Positions 46,435 through 54,222 of a DNA stretch of 64,000 nt are shown piece by piece. Location: NCBI GenBank assembly GCA_018266735.1, contig JAFDZT010000001.1, positions 248,001-312,000 of the forward strand, written 5' to 3'. The stretch's first letter is position 1. Every line of letters begins with the position of its first letter. The translations under genes and the position numbers were made by a program. The notes under the pieces were generated by a model. It worked only from the letters and a program-made list of their open reading frames with translations. It was not told the origin of the DNA and made no database searches. Source of the stretch: Bacteroidota bacterium. GTDB taxonomy: Bacteria > Bacteroidota > Ignavibacteria > Kapaibacteriales > Kapaibacteriaceae.

Positions 46435-46448
46435 CTTTTTGTAGGTTG
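46435..46448 (+). promoter_or_regulatory. Conserved box CTTTTTGTAGGTTG upstream of DUF899 copy 2
   Basis: Identical to 44352-44365 and at nearly the same distance from the gene start. Preceding bases also share ATACAC. Likely promoter element included in the duplicated unit. Confidence 0.45.
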
Positions 46449-46482
46449 CGCTGTTGATTTATTTCTCCTTGGAGAGACAGAT

Positions 46483-47061
46483 ATGTCGATGATGCAGGAC
46501 ACAGAGCTGAACGCCCTCTACCGAGAGGCAATGGACGTACGCAACCGGCTCGTCGCCCTCTTGAAGTCGCGTGCGGTCACGCTCGACAGAACGTATGTGT
46601 TCACCGAGGGCGAGAGTACGCCTGTTTCACTAAGTGCGTTGTTCGGCGACAAGGATGATCTGATCGTGATCCACAACATGGGACGTTCATGCAACTACTG
46701 CTCGTTGTGGGCCGATGGTTTGAATGGCGTACTCGACCATTTGCTCACGCGAACGAGCGTCGTGTTGATGAATGCAGACTCGGCCGTGTCGCAGCGCGAG
46801 ATCGCACAAGAGCGCGGATGGAAGTTCCGCATGATCCGTGATACGGAAGGTGCCTTCACCGATGACATGGGCTTCCGCACGGAGCACGAAGGGAAGAAGT
46901 ATCTGCAGCCGGGATACTCGGTGTTCCATCGCAACGACGATGGGACGATCACACGCACGGGCTACGATGCATTTGGTCCGGGAGATGTGTACATGGGCGT
47001 CTTCCACATGTTCGACATGCTCGCCGATGGCGGCGAGGGATGGCAGCCGAGGAAGTCATGA
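46483..47061 (+). CDS. DUF899-type thioredoxin-fold protein, copy 2
   Basis: 192 residues, almost the same sequence as copy 1, including NMGRSCNYCSLWADGLNG and the C-terminal FDMLADGGEGWQPRKS. The ATG at 46483 has GGAGAG 13 bases upstream; frame extensions further upstream are not family-like. The last codons overlap the start of the DUF2461 gene by ATGA, so translation of the two is coupled here, unlike in copy 1. Function unknown; the association DUF899-DUF2461 in this lineage may be functional. Confidence 0.9.
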   Translation: MSMMQDTELNALYREAMDVRNRLVALLKSRAVTLDRTYVFTEGESTPVSLSALFGDKDDLIVIHNMGRSCNYCSLWADGLNGVLDHLLTRTSVVLMNADSAVSQREIAQERGWKFRMIRDTEGAFTDDMGFRTEHEGKKYLQPGYSVFHRNDDGTITRTGYDAFGPGDVYMGVFHMFDMLADGGEGWQPRKS

Positions 47062-47720
47062 GTGCACTCCCGAAAGAGTTCTGGACGTTCTTCCGTCAGC
47101 TTGCCAAGAACAACAACCGCGAGTGGTTCCATGAGCACAAGGCACAGTACGAATCGTTTGTGAAGAAGCCCTTTGCGGAGCTCACCGACGCGCTCATCGA
47201 TGCCATTCGCGATGTCGATCCTCAGATCCAGATCACGTCCAAAGAAGCACTGTTCCGCATCTATCGCGATGTGCGGTTCTCCAAGGACAAGACGCCATAC
47301 ACGCTCCATGCCTCTGCCATCATCTCTCCGTTCGGTCGGAAGAGCGAGGGCTATCCCGGCTTCTACATCCACGCTTCACCGGGAAAGAGCATGATCGGTG
47401 GTGGCGCTTACATGCCCGACAAAGAGCAGCTTGCAACGTTGCGATCGTTGATCGCCGATGACCCTGCCGCCCTTCACTCCCTTCTCAAGGCAAAGCCGTT
47501 CAAGAAGTTCTACGGCGAATTGCAAGGCGAGAAGAACAAGGTGTTGCCGGCGGAGTTCAAGGATGCGGCGAAGACAGAGCCCTTGATCGCCAACAAACAG
47601 TTCTACTACATGACGGACGTGCCGGACGATGTGTTCTCATCGCCCGACACGATCAAACGTCTGATGCAGTATTATATGGCGGCACGACCGCTCAACGTTT
47701 ATCTTCAGCAAGCCTTCTGA
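47058..47720 (+). CDS. DUF2461 (TIGR02453-type) protein
   Basis: 220 residues from the ATG at 47058 overlapping the DUF899 stop. The DUF2461 signature is visible: FWTFFRQLAKNNNREWFHEH at the N-terminus, RIYRDVRFSKDKTPYTLHAS near residue 75 and PGFYIHASPGKSMIGGGAYM near 105. An ATG further upstream (47040) is less likely. Conserved protein of unknown function, cytoplasmic, with no known ligand. It is the intact version of the remnant at 44973-45040. Confidence 0.92.
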   Translation: MSALPKEFWTFFRQLAKNNNREWFHEHKAQYESFVKKPFAELTDALIDAIRDVDPQIQITSKEALFRIYRDVRFSKDKTPYTLHASAIISPFGRKSEGYPGFYIHASPGKSMIGGGAYMPDKEQLATLRSLIADDPAALHSLLKAKPFKKFYGELQGEKNKVLPAEFKDAAKTEPLIANKQFYYMTDVPDDVFSSPDTIKRLMQYYMAARPLNVYLQQAF

Positions 47721-47726
47721 ACGAAG

Positions 47727-50204
47727 TTAGAAGTTCACCGTTGCCGTGAGCGAGGCTTGCCGACGAAGGATGTTCCCACCGAAGATCTCGTAGTGAGCGC
47801 GATCAAGCGCGTTGAACACATTGCCGCTCACACGGATCGCATCCGTAACGTACACACCGGCCGAGATGTTGAGCACAGCATAGGCGGGTACGTACCCATC
47901 AAACAGACCAGCGATCCATCGGAAGCCTTCAACATAGCGCAGCGAAACGTTGGCATCCCACGAGTTCGGCTTGATGTATTCCAGTCCAACGTTCACGCGA
48001 TGTGGTGATGTGTTCGGAAGGATCTTCTGTGCGGTAACGGCATTTTCTTTCACATCCACACTGATGTAGGCGTAGTTCGCCCACACCTTGAGTTCGTTCG
48101 TGAGGAAGTAGTCCACGCTCAACTCTGCGCCATACTCGTTCACAATGGCGATGTCGGTCGGTGCGATCACAAGCGACGACTTGCCCTCATACGTGGTGAT
48201 CTGTGATGGATAGGCAGCGTTGATCTTCGCAAGCTCGGCCATCATCACACTGTCGCCGATGCGGTCGAGGTTCGCATCGCCCGTATTGCTCTTCAACGTC
48301 GGGTAGATGTTCTGTGCGATCCCACCCAGCGGTGAGGCGATCAGGTTGGCACGCTGATTCCAGTAAGCATTTGCCGTGACGAACAGATTCTTGAGTATCT
48401 GGCCTGTGTAGCCAAGCTCATACGACAAGGCCGTCTCGGGTGTGAGCGTGTAATTCCCGGTGTTCCATCTTCCGGTTGCGGCCGTGAGATTCAAGTTGGC
48501 CGAGGTGGGCGTGCCGGCAACGGCAGAGACCACGGAGTCGACGGTGCGGTTCACACCTGCGAGGTTGGCAGGCGGACCTGCCGGAGATCTGCGATAGAGA
48601 TCGGCATAGCTCGGACGCAAGAAGGCACGGTTGAAGGTGGCACGGAGGGAATGTCCTTTCTCGATCTCCCACACAAGTGCTGCCTTTGGAGAGAGCTGCG
48701 TGTTGAACATCGTACTGCGATCCACGCGCAGCGCACCAACGAGGCGTAGTGCGGGTGTAATGCTGTACTCACCTTGACCGTAGATACCTGTGAAGTTGTT
48801 CGAGAGATCGTCGGGCTTGATGAGCGGATTGATGGCGGGATCGTACGTGGTGTTCACCAGTTGCAATTCTTGAATGACGCCGGCGACCACGCGAAGCTTG
48901 TCGTCGAAGAACTTGTCATTCCATTGTGCATCAATACTGTACACATTCGACTGTTCGCCCGAGTTCGCAAGTGCGTTGAACACGAGTTGTGGCTTTGGTG
49001 CGAAACGATTGCTCCACAAGGCTTGCACGTTGATGCGCTCGGAGTTGTAGGCAAGTCGCACAAAAGGCTTGCGAATGTCCTGCACAACAAGGCGACCCGT
49101 TTGATTCACATAGAACTCATTCCCCGAATACGTATAGCCACCTTCAAGAACGAATCGCTTCACGGCATCGATGTTGTAGTCCACACGCGCTGTTCCCGAA
49201 TAGGCGAACGGATGGAGGATGTTGCTTCCCATCGTATCGATCTTTCGCACGTCCGGTGCTAGTCCAGCATACTCAAGGCCGTTCAATGGCTTCGTCGTGT
49301 CCTTGAATCGCGAGTTGAACGAGTAGTTGTATTGATAGTCGGCACCGATGGAGATCTTGTAGGCCCAGTGTTCATCGATGGCACCGGCATGTCGTACCGA
49401 GGCACGATAGAGATTCCATTCACCGGCCGTGAGACTTACGCGTGTACCGATCACATCGCGAGGATTCGTTGTCGTCACGTTGATCACACCGTTGTAGGCA
49501 TTCTGTCCGTACAGTGCCGATCCCGGACCACGCACCACTTCGATCTGTTGCACATCACCAAGCACGCTCGAGAAGGAGTTCCATTCGTTCAAGTTGATCA
49601 GCGGTGTTGACGGATCACGTCCGTCGATCAACACCAGCGTGCGACGATTGATCGAGTTGTTGAAGCCGCGTGTGTTCACATTGAAGTCGTTCGCACCGCT
49701 CCACACCACATCAACACCGGGAAGATGTTCCATGGTCTTGGCGATCTGTCCATGCGAGCCTGCCAACTCGATCTGCAAGGGAGTGATCACCGAGATCGCC
49801 GCCGGTGCCTCGGTGAGTTTCTGTGCTTGACGGGCCGCACCGTAGACCACGATCTCTCCGGTGTTCTTTGCATCGGAACGAACAACGATGTTCACATTGG
49901 TCGTGTCGCCCTCTGTTGCAACGATGCCGCTGCGATCTTCGGCCAACCAACCAAGTCCGCGTACTTCGAGCGTATACGTGCCGGCCGGGATACCCTTGAT
50001 CACAAAAGCCCCGCCGTTGCGCGAATACACGGAGAAGCGCTTACCTGCCACGGTGATCCGTATGCCATCCAGACGTTCGCCTGTTGCAGAATCGGACACC
50101 GTACCGGTGATCACGGCCCCGCCTTGCGCAGCCAGTGACGCGGAGGAAAACGTGACAATTGCCAGAATACTGAGAACGAACACCAACACGGAGGAGCGTT
50201 TCAT
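47727..50204 (-). CDS. TonB-dependent receptor with carboxypeptidase-regulatory-like N-domain
   Basis: 825 residues. Signal peptide MKRSSVLVFVLSILAIVTFS; a CarboxypepD_reg-like beta sandwich at about 28-110 (GAVITGTVSDSATGERLDGI); a plug domain at about 120-250 (PAAISVITPLQIELAGS, RTLVLIDGRDPSTPL, VEVVRGPGSALYGQNAYNGV) and a long outer-membrane barrel to the end (ALDRAHYEIFGGNILRRQAS). It imports a siderophore, vitamin or glycan using TonB energy; the substrate is not deducible. The 5' region has a strong inverted repeat (50229-50246) and the divergent neighbour is a LytTR regulator, so regulated uptake is likely. Confidence 0.92.
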   Translation of the reverse strand: MKRSSVLVFVLSILAIVTFSSASLAAQGGAVITGTVSDSATGERLDGIRITVAGKRFSVYSRNGGAFVIKGIPAGTYTLEVRGLGWLAEDRSGIVATEGDTTNVNIVVRSDAKNTGEIVVYGAARQAQKLTEAPAAISVITPLQIELAGSHGQIAKTMEHLPGVDVVWSGANDFNVNTRGFNNSINRRTLVLIDGRDPSTPLINLNEWNSFSSVLGDVQQIEVVRGPGSALYGQNAYNGVINVTTTNPRDVIGTRVSLTAGEWNLYRASVRHAGAIDEHWAYKISIGADYQYNYSFNSRFKDTTKPLNGLEYAGLAPDVRKIDTMGSNILHPFAYSGTARVDYNIDAVKRFVLEGGYTYSGNEFYVNQTGRLVVQDIRKPFVRLAYNSERINVQALWSNRFAPKPQLVFNALANSGEQSNVYSIDAQWNDKFFDDKLRVVAGVIQELQLVNTTYDPAINPLIKPDDLSNNFTGIYGQGEYSITPALRLVGALRVDRSTMFNTQLSPKAALVWEIEKGHSLRATFNRAFLRPSYADLYRRSPAGPPANLAGVNRTVDSVVSAVAGTPTSANLNLTAATGRWNTGNYTLTPETALSYELGYTGQILKNLFVTANAYWNQRANLIASPLGGIAQNIYPTLKSNTGDANLDRIGDSVMMAELAKINAAYPSQITTYEGKSSLVIAPTDIAIVNEYGAELSVDYFLTNELKVWANYAYISVDVKENAVTAQKILPNTSPHRVNVGLEYIKPNSWDANVSLRYVEGFRWIAGLFDGYVPAYAVLNISAGVYVTDAIRVSGNVFNALDRAHYEIFGGNILRRQASLTATVNF

Positions 50205-50228
50205 GGGACTCTCGCTTGTTTTAGTAAA

Positions 50229-50246
50229 ACCGACCAGTCGGTCGGT
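50229..50246. promoter_or_regulatory. TetR-operator-like palindrome ACCGACC-AGTC-GGTCGGT
   Basis: Seven-base perfect arms with a four-base centre, 25 bases upstream of the TonB receptor ATG and 42 bases upstream of the LytTR gene. Palindromes of the ACCGACC/GGTCGGT type are typical operators of TetR-family repressors; no tetR gene is in the window. Confidence 0.5.
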
Positions 50247-50287
50247 CACAAAACTACGAAAGTGAACACTTCTGTAACTTCACCGCC

Positions 50288-51157
50288 ATGTCCTTCCGTC
50301 TCGATGCCCTCTCCATCCTCCGCAGGCCCTTCCCGCGCGCCGAGTCGTCGTCGAGACGGTGGCTCAACGTGCTCGGCGTCAGCACCTTCGTCGCCCTCTT
50401 CCTCCTGGTCTTCGGTCCGTTCGGACTCAGCTCCACCTTCCCCAACCGCACGCTCATCATCGCCGGCTACGGTATCGTGACGGCCATCTGCATGGCCTTC
50501 CTCATCATCGTGCCGCCCTTCCTCCTTCCCAAGGCCTTTGCAGAGGAGCGGTGGACGGTTGGCAAGGAGATCTTGATGATGATGCTGACGATCTCGCTGA
50601 TCGGTGTGGGCAACACGGTGTATTCGTGGTGGGTGTTCGACTACGACCTTGGCCTGGAGCTCTTCCTCGTGTTCCAGGGTGTGACGTTGTTGGTGGGGAG
50701 CATTCCGGCATCGTTCATCGTCATCCTGCAGTATCAGCGGTATCAGTTGCTCTTCACGCGTGGTGCACGCGAGATCGAGTCGCACTTGCACATGCCCGTC
50801 GTACACGTGTCCGACGCCATCGTTCGTATCGAGGATGATGAAGGAAAGAACGGCATCGACATCGGCGTCGACGACCTCATTGTGATGTCGGCCGCGGACA
50901 ACTACGTGAATGTGATATGGCGGCAAGGAGGCAAGCGCACACAGCAGCTCTTGCGCACGAGTCTCAAGAGCATCGAGTCACGTCACACACTTCCGCCATC
51001 GTGGTTCCGCTGTCATCGAAGTCATATCGTCAACCTCAATGCCGTGGAGCATGTGCGCGGCAATGCACAAGGGTATCGGTTGCAGTGCGCGGAAGGTGTG
51101 GAGGTGGCTGTGGCGAGGAGTAAGAGCACGCAGCTAAGAAGCTTCGTGCGACACTAG
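50288..51157 (+). CDS. Membrane-bound LytTR-family transcription regulator
   Basis: 289 residues with four predicted membrane segments in the first 170 (for example VSTFVALFLLVFGPFGL, GIVTAICMAFLIIV, LFLVFQGVTLLVGSIPASF). The C-terminal 110 residues are a LytTR DNA-binding domain (IVMSAADNYVNVIW, LLRTSLKSIESRH, FRCHRSHIVNL, NAQGYRLQ). No receiver domain; membrane sensing directly coupled to DNA binding is common in Bacteroidota. It is divergent from the TonB receptor and may regulate it. The last codons (SFVRH) lie at the start of dispersed-repeat copy C, so the end of the protein may be repeat-derived. Confidence 0.87.
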   Translation: MSFRLDALSILRRPFPRAESSSRRWLNVLGVSTFVALFLLVFGPFGLSSTFPNRTLIIAGYGIVTAICMAFLIIVPPFLLPKAFAEERWTVGKEILMMMLTISLIGVGNTVYSWWVFDYDLGLELFLVFQGVTLLVGSIPASFIVILQYQRYQLLFTRGAREIESHLHMPVVHVSDAIVRIEDDEGKNGIDIGVDDLIVMSAADNYVNVIWRQGGKRTQQLLRTSLKSIESRHTLPPSWFRCHRSHIVNLNAVEHVRGNAQGYRLQCAEGVEVAVARSKSTQLRSFVRH

Positions 51158-51250
51158 TGTGCGACACGGAGTGCGAAACTGCGTGGTATTCTTGATTCCT
51201 TGATTCATAGATCGAATTCTGTATTCTGTATTCTGTATTCTGTATTCCTC
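51142..51250. repeat. Dispersed-repeat copy C with 12-mer and 7-mer tandem arrays
   Basis: It starts with CTTCGTGCGACAC, matching copy B (CTTCGTGGGACAC), followed by 12-13-base units GTGCGACACTAGT, GTGCGACACGGA and GTGCGAAACTGC (51146-51182), then TATTCTTGATTC and finally four exact tandem ATTCTGT heptamers plus a partial fifth (51216-51247). It lies between the convergent LytTR and GNAT genes and covers the LytTR stop codon. Confidence 0.75.
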
Positions 51251-51256
51251 TTCACA

Positions 51257-51808
51257 TTACAACCATATCCTATACCTCAACCCATTCTTCACCCCATAAT
51301 GCGGGTCCTTCGTGAATTCTCCTTGGAGGATCCCTCCATTTGCGAGGATGGTGCGTTGCGAAGCGATGTTGTCGAGATCGGTGGTGAGGTCAACGTACCG
51401 AAGTCCTTCCGCCTTTGCATACGGAAGGATCTCTGCAAGGGCACGCGTGGCATAGCCCCGGTTGCGCATGGATGGGATCACCGAATAGCCGATGTGACCA
51501 AGCACGTACGAGGGCAGCTCTTCTGTGCCTGGTTGCCAGCGCAAGCCGATGCTACCGCAGAACGTGTTGTCCCACATCCAGAGGCGCATGCCCGGTAGAC
51601 GTGGCTTGAGTGTCCCATCCGGCATTGTGATCGGTCCGCCCCTTGCCTCCCTATCCACCATGCTCGCAACGAACGATGCAGGGTCAGCATCGATGCGTGC
51701 GAGTTCCTGAGCAATGGCCGCATCGCTCAAGGTGTTGGGTGACCAACCGCTTTCCAAGGCGGCACGGTAGGAAGGGAGATGATCGAGTGAAGGGATCACT
51801 AGCAGCAT
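51257..51808 (-). CDS. GNAT-family N-acetyltransferase
   Basis: 183 residues from ATG at 51808 (MLLVIPSLDHLPSYRAAL). The acetyl-CoA motif A region reads IGYSVIPSMRNRGYATRALA near residue 115-135, with the R-x-x-G-x-A/G loop, preceded by the beta strand MRLWMWDNTFCGSIGL. The C-terminal IASQRTILANGGILQGEF closes the fold. It transfers an acetyl group from acetyl-CoA to an amine; substrate unknown. Last gene of a five-gene minus-strand run (54060 to 51257); 10 bases separate it from the RibD-like gene. The dispersed repeat lies just beyond its stop. Confidence 0.87.
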   Translation of the reverse strand: MLLVIPSLDHLPSYRAALESGWSPNTLSDAAIAQELARIDADPASFVASMVDREARGGPITMPDGTLKPRLPGMRLWMWDNTFCGSIGLRWQPGTEELPSYVLGHIGYSVIPSMRNRGYATRALAEILPYAKAEGLRYVDLTTDLDNIASQRTILANGGILQGEFTKDPHYGVKNGLRYRIWL

Positions 51809-51818
51809 ATGGCGCACC

Positions 51819-52361
51819 TTACACGACGTGATATGTGTTCTGGACGAAGCCGAAGGGAAAGGCCGTTGTGGACACGTGACGGAGCGCAACGTCGCGGTCG
51901 AGTGGACCGAAGAGCGGGAGTCCGCTGCCAAGGACAACGGGGATGAGCGTGATCGTGAGATCGGTGATCAGACCATCAGCAAGAAAGCTCTGAATGGTCT
52001 TGCCACCATCGACATAGACACGGTCGACGCCTTCCGATGCAAGCTGAGCGACAAGATCGCGCGGCGATGCGTTGAAGAGACGCACCGTTTCGGGAACGCC
52101 GACAGGGAGTGCATGCAATGTGCGACTCAGCACAACAATGGGCATCGACCCGAATGGCCATTCGGGAAAACTGAGCACTTGTTCGAACGTGGCGCGACCC
52201 ATGACGATGGTGTTGATGGTCGACATGAATGCTGCATACCCGCAGTCTTCACCGGAAGGGACCCCGGCATTGGCCTGCATCAGCCAGTCGATCGATCCGT
52301 CCGTCCGTGCAATGAATCCGTCGAGACTTGTTGCGATGTACACGGAACATCGTAGTGACAT
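51819..52361 (-). CDS. Dihydrofolate reductase / RibD C-terminal-like reductase
   Basis: 180 residues. The N-terminus CSVYIATSLDGFIARTDGSI and the stretches NTIVMGRATFEQVL (near residue 55) and GVDRVYVDGGKTIQSFLADG (near 115) are characteristic of the RibD_C/DHFR-like family, NADPH-dependent reductases related to riboflavin reductase. Many small members (YyaP/YwjB type) have unknown substrates. It is separated from the preceding secreted protein gene by three bases and from the GNAT gene by 10 bases. Confidence 0.9.
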   Translation of the reverse strand: MSLRCSVYIATSLDGFIARTDGSIDWLMQANAGVPSGEDCGYAAFMSTINTIVMGRATFEQVLSFPEWPFGSMPIVVLSRTLHALPVGVPETVRLFNASPRDLVAQLASEGVDRVYVDGGKTIQSFLADGLITDLTITLIPVVLGSGLPLFGPLDRDVALRHVSTTAFPFGFVQNTYHVV

Positions 52362-52364
52362 GTT

Positions 52365-52913
52365 CTATTCCTCTGTTTCATTGAAAACGACCGATCGCAG
52401 AAAGACCAGAAAATCCTCCTTGACCTTTGGAAGAAGCTCTTTCGTGGAGTCGCAAATGATCTCGATCCCGAGGTTCTTGTAGATCATGTGTCCAACGTAG
52501 ATGGAGTGTGCAACTCCCTCCGACGTATACGTTGCCTCATAGCCGACCGACTTCTTGTACGAAAAGGTGTGCGTTTCAGAGGTCAAGACCTTGGTGACCT
52601 TGTATGGGAAGGCAGTGCGTTTTGCGACCGAATACATGACGAGATCAGATGGATCAGGAACCTTCTCGATGATGATGGCGATCACGGGTGACACCATCTG
52701 CCCCTTCTTGTCCTTGATGGGCGTATGTGTGAACATCAGAAATCGCTTCTGGATGGTCGTATCGAATTCGTCTCGTTCGGCACTCCACCTGGTCGTGTCG
52801 GGAACGTCGAAGTAGACGTTCGTTTGAAACGCCGAGATGTAGGCAGCCTCTTGCGCAGAGGCAACAGATGCCAAGGCGGCAAGGATCACCGCAAGGACAA
52901 GTATGAAACGCAT
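52365..52913 (-). CDS. Secreted protein of unknown function
   Basis: 182 residues from ATG at 52913. Signal peptide MRFILVLAVILAALASVASA. The mature protein alternates beta-strands (FDVPDTTRW, RFLMFTHTPIK, VSPVIAIIIEKVPD) and ends in a helical tail (LLPKVKEDFLVFLRSVVF). The pattern recalls PsbP/DUF1795-type small periplasmic folds, but I cannot assign a family. It is 26 bases after the DUF1801 gene and three bases before the RibD-like gene on the same strand. Confidence 0.7.
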   Translation of the reverse strand: MRFILVLAVILAALASVASAQEAAYISAFQTNVYFDVPDTTRWSAERDEFDTTIQKRFLMFTHTPIKDKKGQMVSPVIAIIIEKVPDPSDLVMYSVAKRTAFPYKVTKVLTSETHTFSYKKSVGYEATYTSEGVAHSIYVGHMIYKNLGIEIICDSTKELLPKVKEDFLVFLRSVVFNETEE

Positions 52914-52939
52914 TCGCACTCCTTCATTACTATGGATCG

Positions 52940-53326
52940 TCACTTCTTCTTTGCCGTTGCTTTTGCTTTTGCCTTTTCCTTCTGTTGCTTCACGCGGAAC
53001 CTCACGATCTTTTTGATCAGACCTGTGGGCAATGCCTTGGTATGCGGAAACTGGATCGATCCCTTCGCGTGCACGTAGTTGTCGAGCTGATCTTCAAATG
53101 CCGCCACTCCGGCGGAGCCGGGATAGAGTCCGATGTGATTCTTGAATGCGGCGAAATGCACTAGGTTACCATGCAGGTAGAATGTGGGCATGGAGTAGCT
53201 GATCTTCTCTGTGGCCTCGGGAGCTGCGGCCGCAATGGTGGCACGCATCGCTTGCAGTCGTTCCTGGATGGAGGGTGGAAAGGTGGCGATGTAGTCGTCG
53301 ACCGATCCGGTATGTGATGTTCTCAT
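52940..53326 (-). CDS. DUF1801 / YdhG-like iron-chaperone family protein
   Basis: 128 residues. Core SVDDYIATFPPSIQERLQAM, EKISYSMPTFYLHGNLVHFA and HIGLYPGSAGVAAFEDQL are typical of DUF1801 (frataxin-like fold, YdhG/YjhG iron-chaperone type). The C-terminal tail is extremely basic and repetitive (KEKAKAKATAKKK), unusual for the family and possibly nucleic-acid binding or just low complexity. Its start overlaps the methyltransferase stop by four bases. Function in this organism is not known. Confidence 0.85.
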   Translation of the reverse strand: MRTSHTGSVDDYIATFPPSIQERLQAMRATIAAAAPEATEKISYSMPTFYLHGNLVHFAAFKNHIGLYPGSAGVAAFEDQLDNYVHAKGSIQFPHTKALPTGLIKKIVRFRVKQQKEKAKAKATAKKK

Positions 53327-54060
53327 ACGGCTACGGGATGTTTGGTGGCAACGAAGCGGACCATTCCGTTTGATGTGGTTTCGATGCGAACGTCAAAGCC
53401 GGCACCTTCCAGCATCCGTTCAACATCATCAGTTGAGATCTTGAGCTTCCGGTATGTGCTCTGTTGCATGTGCCACTGGCCATCGATGCGGGTATGGACA
53501 ATGTCGTGCACATCCACATGATCTGCGGCGTTGACCAGAACGCAGGTCAGGATCCGATCTGCGTCACTTCGCACGGGAACGATCCGCACGGCTTCGGTGT
53601 GTGTGGTCAGATCACGGTAGGTGATCACGAACATTCCACCATGTGCGATGGTCGAGGCCACGTGCTGCACGAGTGTGCGCACGTCATGCACAGTACCAAG
53701 ATGCGAGATCGTATCGCCCATGCACAAGACCACTGCCGGAGGTGCATGGACAAGGTCTCGGACGTCGCAGATGTCCGCCCGAACACACGTCACCGCCCAC
53801 CCACCCTTATTCGCCTCGAGTTCATCGAGGAGTACTTCGCTCTCGTCGATGGCAGTGACGTTGAATCCACGGCGCGCCAATGGAATGGCATGCATGCCGA
53901 ATCCGGCTCCGAGGTCCACTGCATGTCGACCCTCTCCACGCACAAGTCCGAGATCGTCGAGCTCCCGTGCACCGCGTTCGAGACCCTCGTCGAGGCCACC
54001 GACCATCCACGAGTAGATGGAAGCCAGAAGCGATCGATAATGGTCGGCTGATGTTGACAT
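53323..54060 (-). CDS. Class I SAM-dependent methyltransferase
   Basis: 245 residues from ATG at 54060 (MSTSADHYRSLLASIYSWMV). Motif I AVDLGAGFGMHAIPLARRGF near residue 48, NVTAIDESEVLLDELE after it, VVLCMGDTISHL near 115. These are typical of Methyltransf_25/11 small-molecule enzymes. The substrate is not readable. It is the first gene of the five-gene minus-strand run, with four-base overlap to the DUF1801 gene. The 162-base gap to the divergent fusion gene (54061-54222) contains nothing else that I can name. Confidence 0.87.
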   Translation of the reverse strand: MSTSADHYRSLLASIYSWMVGGLDEGLERGARELDDLGLVRGEGRHAVDLGAGFGMHAIPLARRGFNVTAIDESEVLLDELEANKGGWAVTCVRADICDVRDLVHAPPAVVLCMGDTISHLGTVHDVRTLVQHVASTIAHGGMFVITYRDLTTHTEAVRIVPVRSDADRILTCVLVNAADHVDVHDIVHTRIDGQWHMQQSTYRKLKISTDDVERMLEGAGFDVRIETTSNGMVRFVATKHPVAV

Positions 54061-54222
54061 GGCGACACAAATATGGGAATTGACGTGCAGACCGACCTCA
54101 CACAGCGTGCCATCCACCCCTCGACGTTGCCATTCGGTCCCAACACGTGCAACTCGGCCCACAACAGTGGAACCGGACGTGATGGACGCCGTAGGTTTGC
54201 GCCGTTCATTCCCGGAGGACCT

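Noticed and set aside
53323-54060. Methyltransferase as part of a restriction-modification system
   Set aside because: The motif layout is a small-molecule class I methyltransferase, with no endonuclease or target-recognition domain nearby; the same holds for the methyltransferases at 9574 and 21375.
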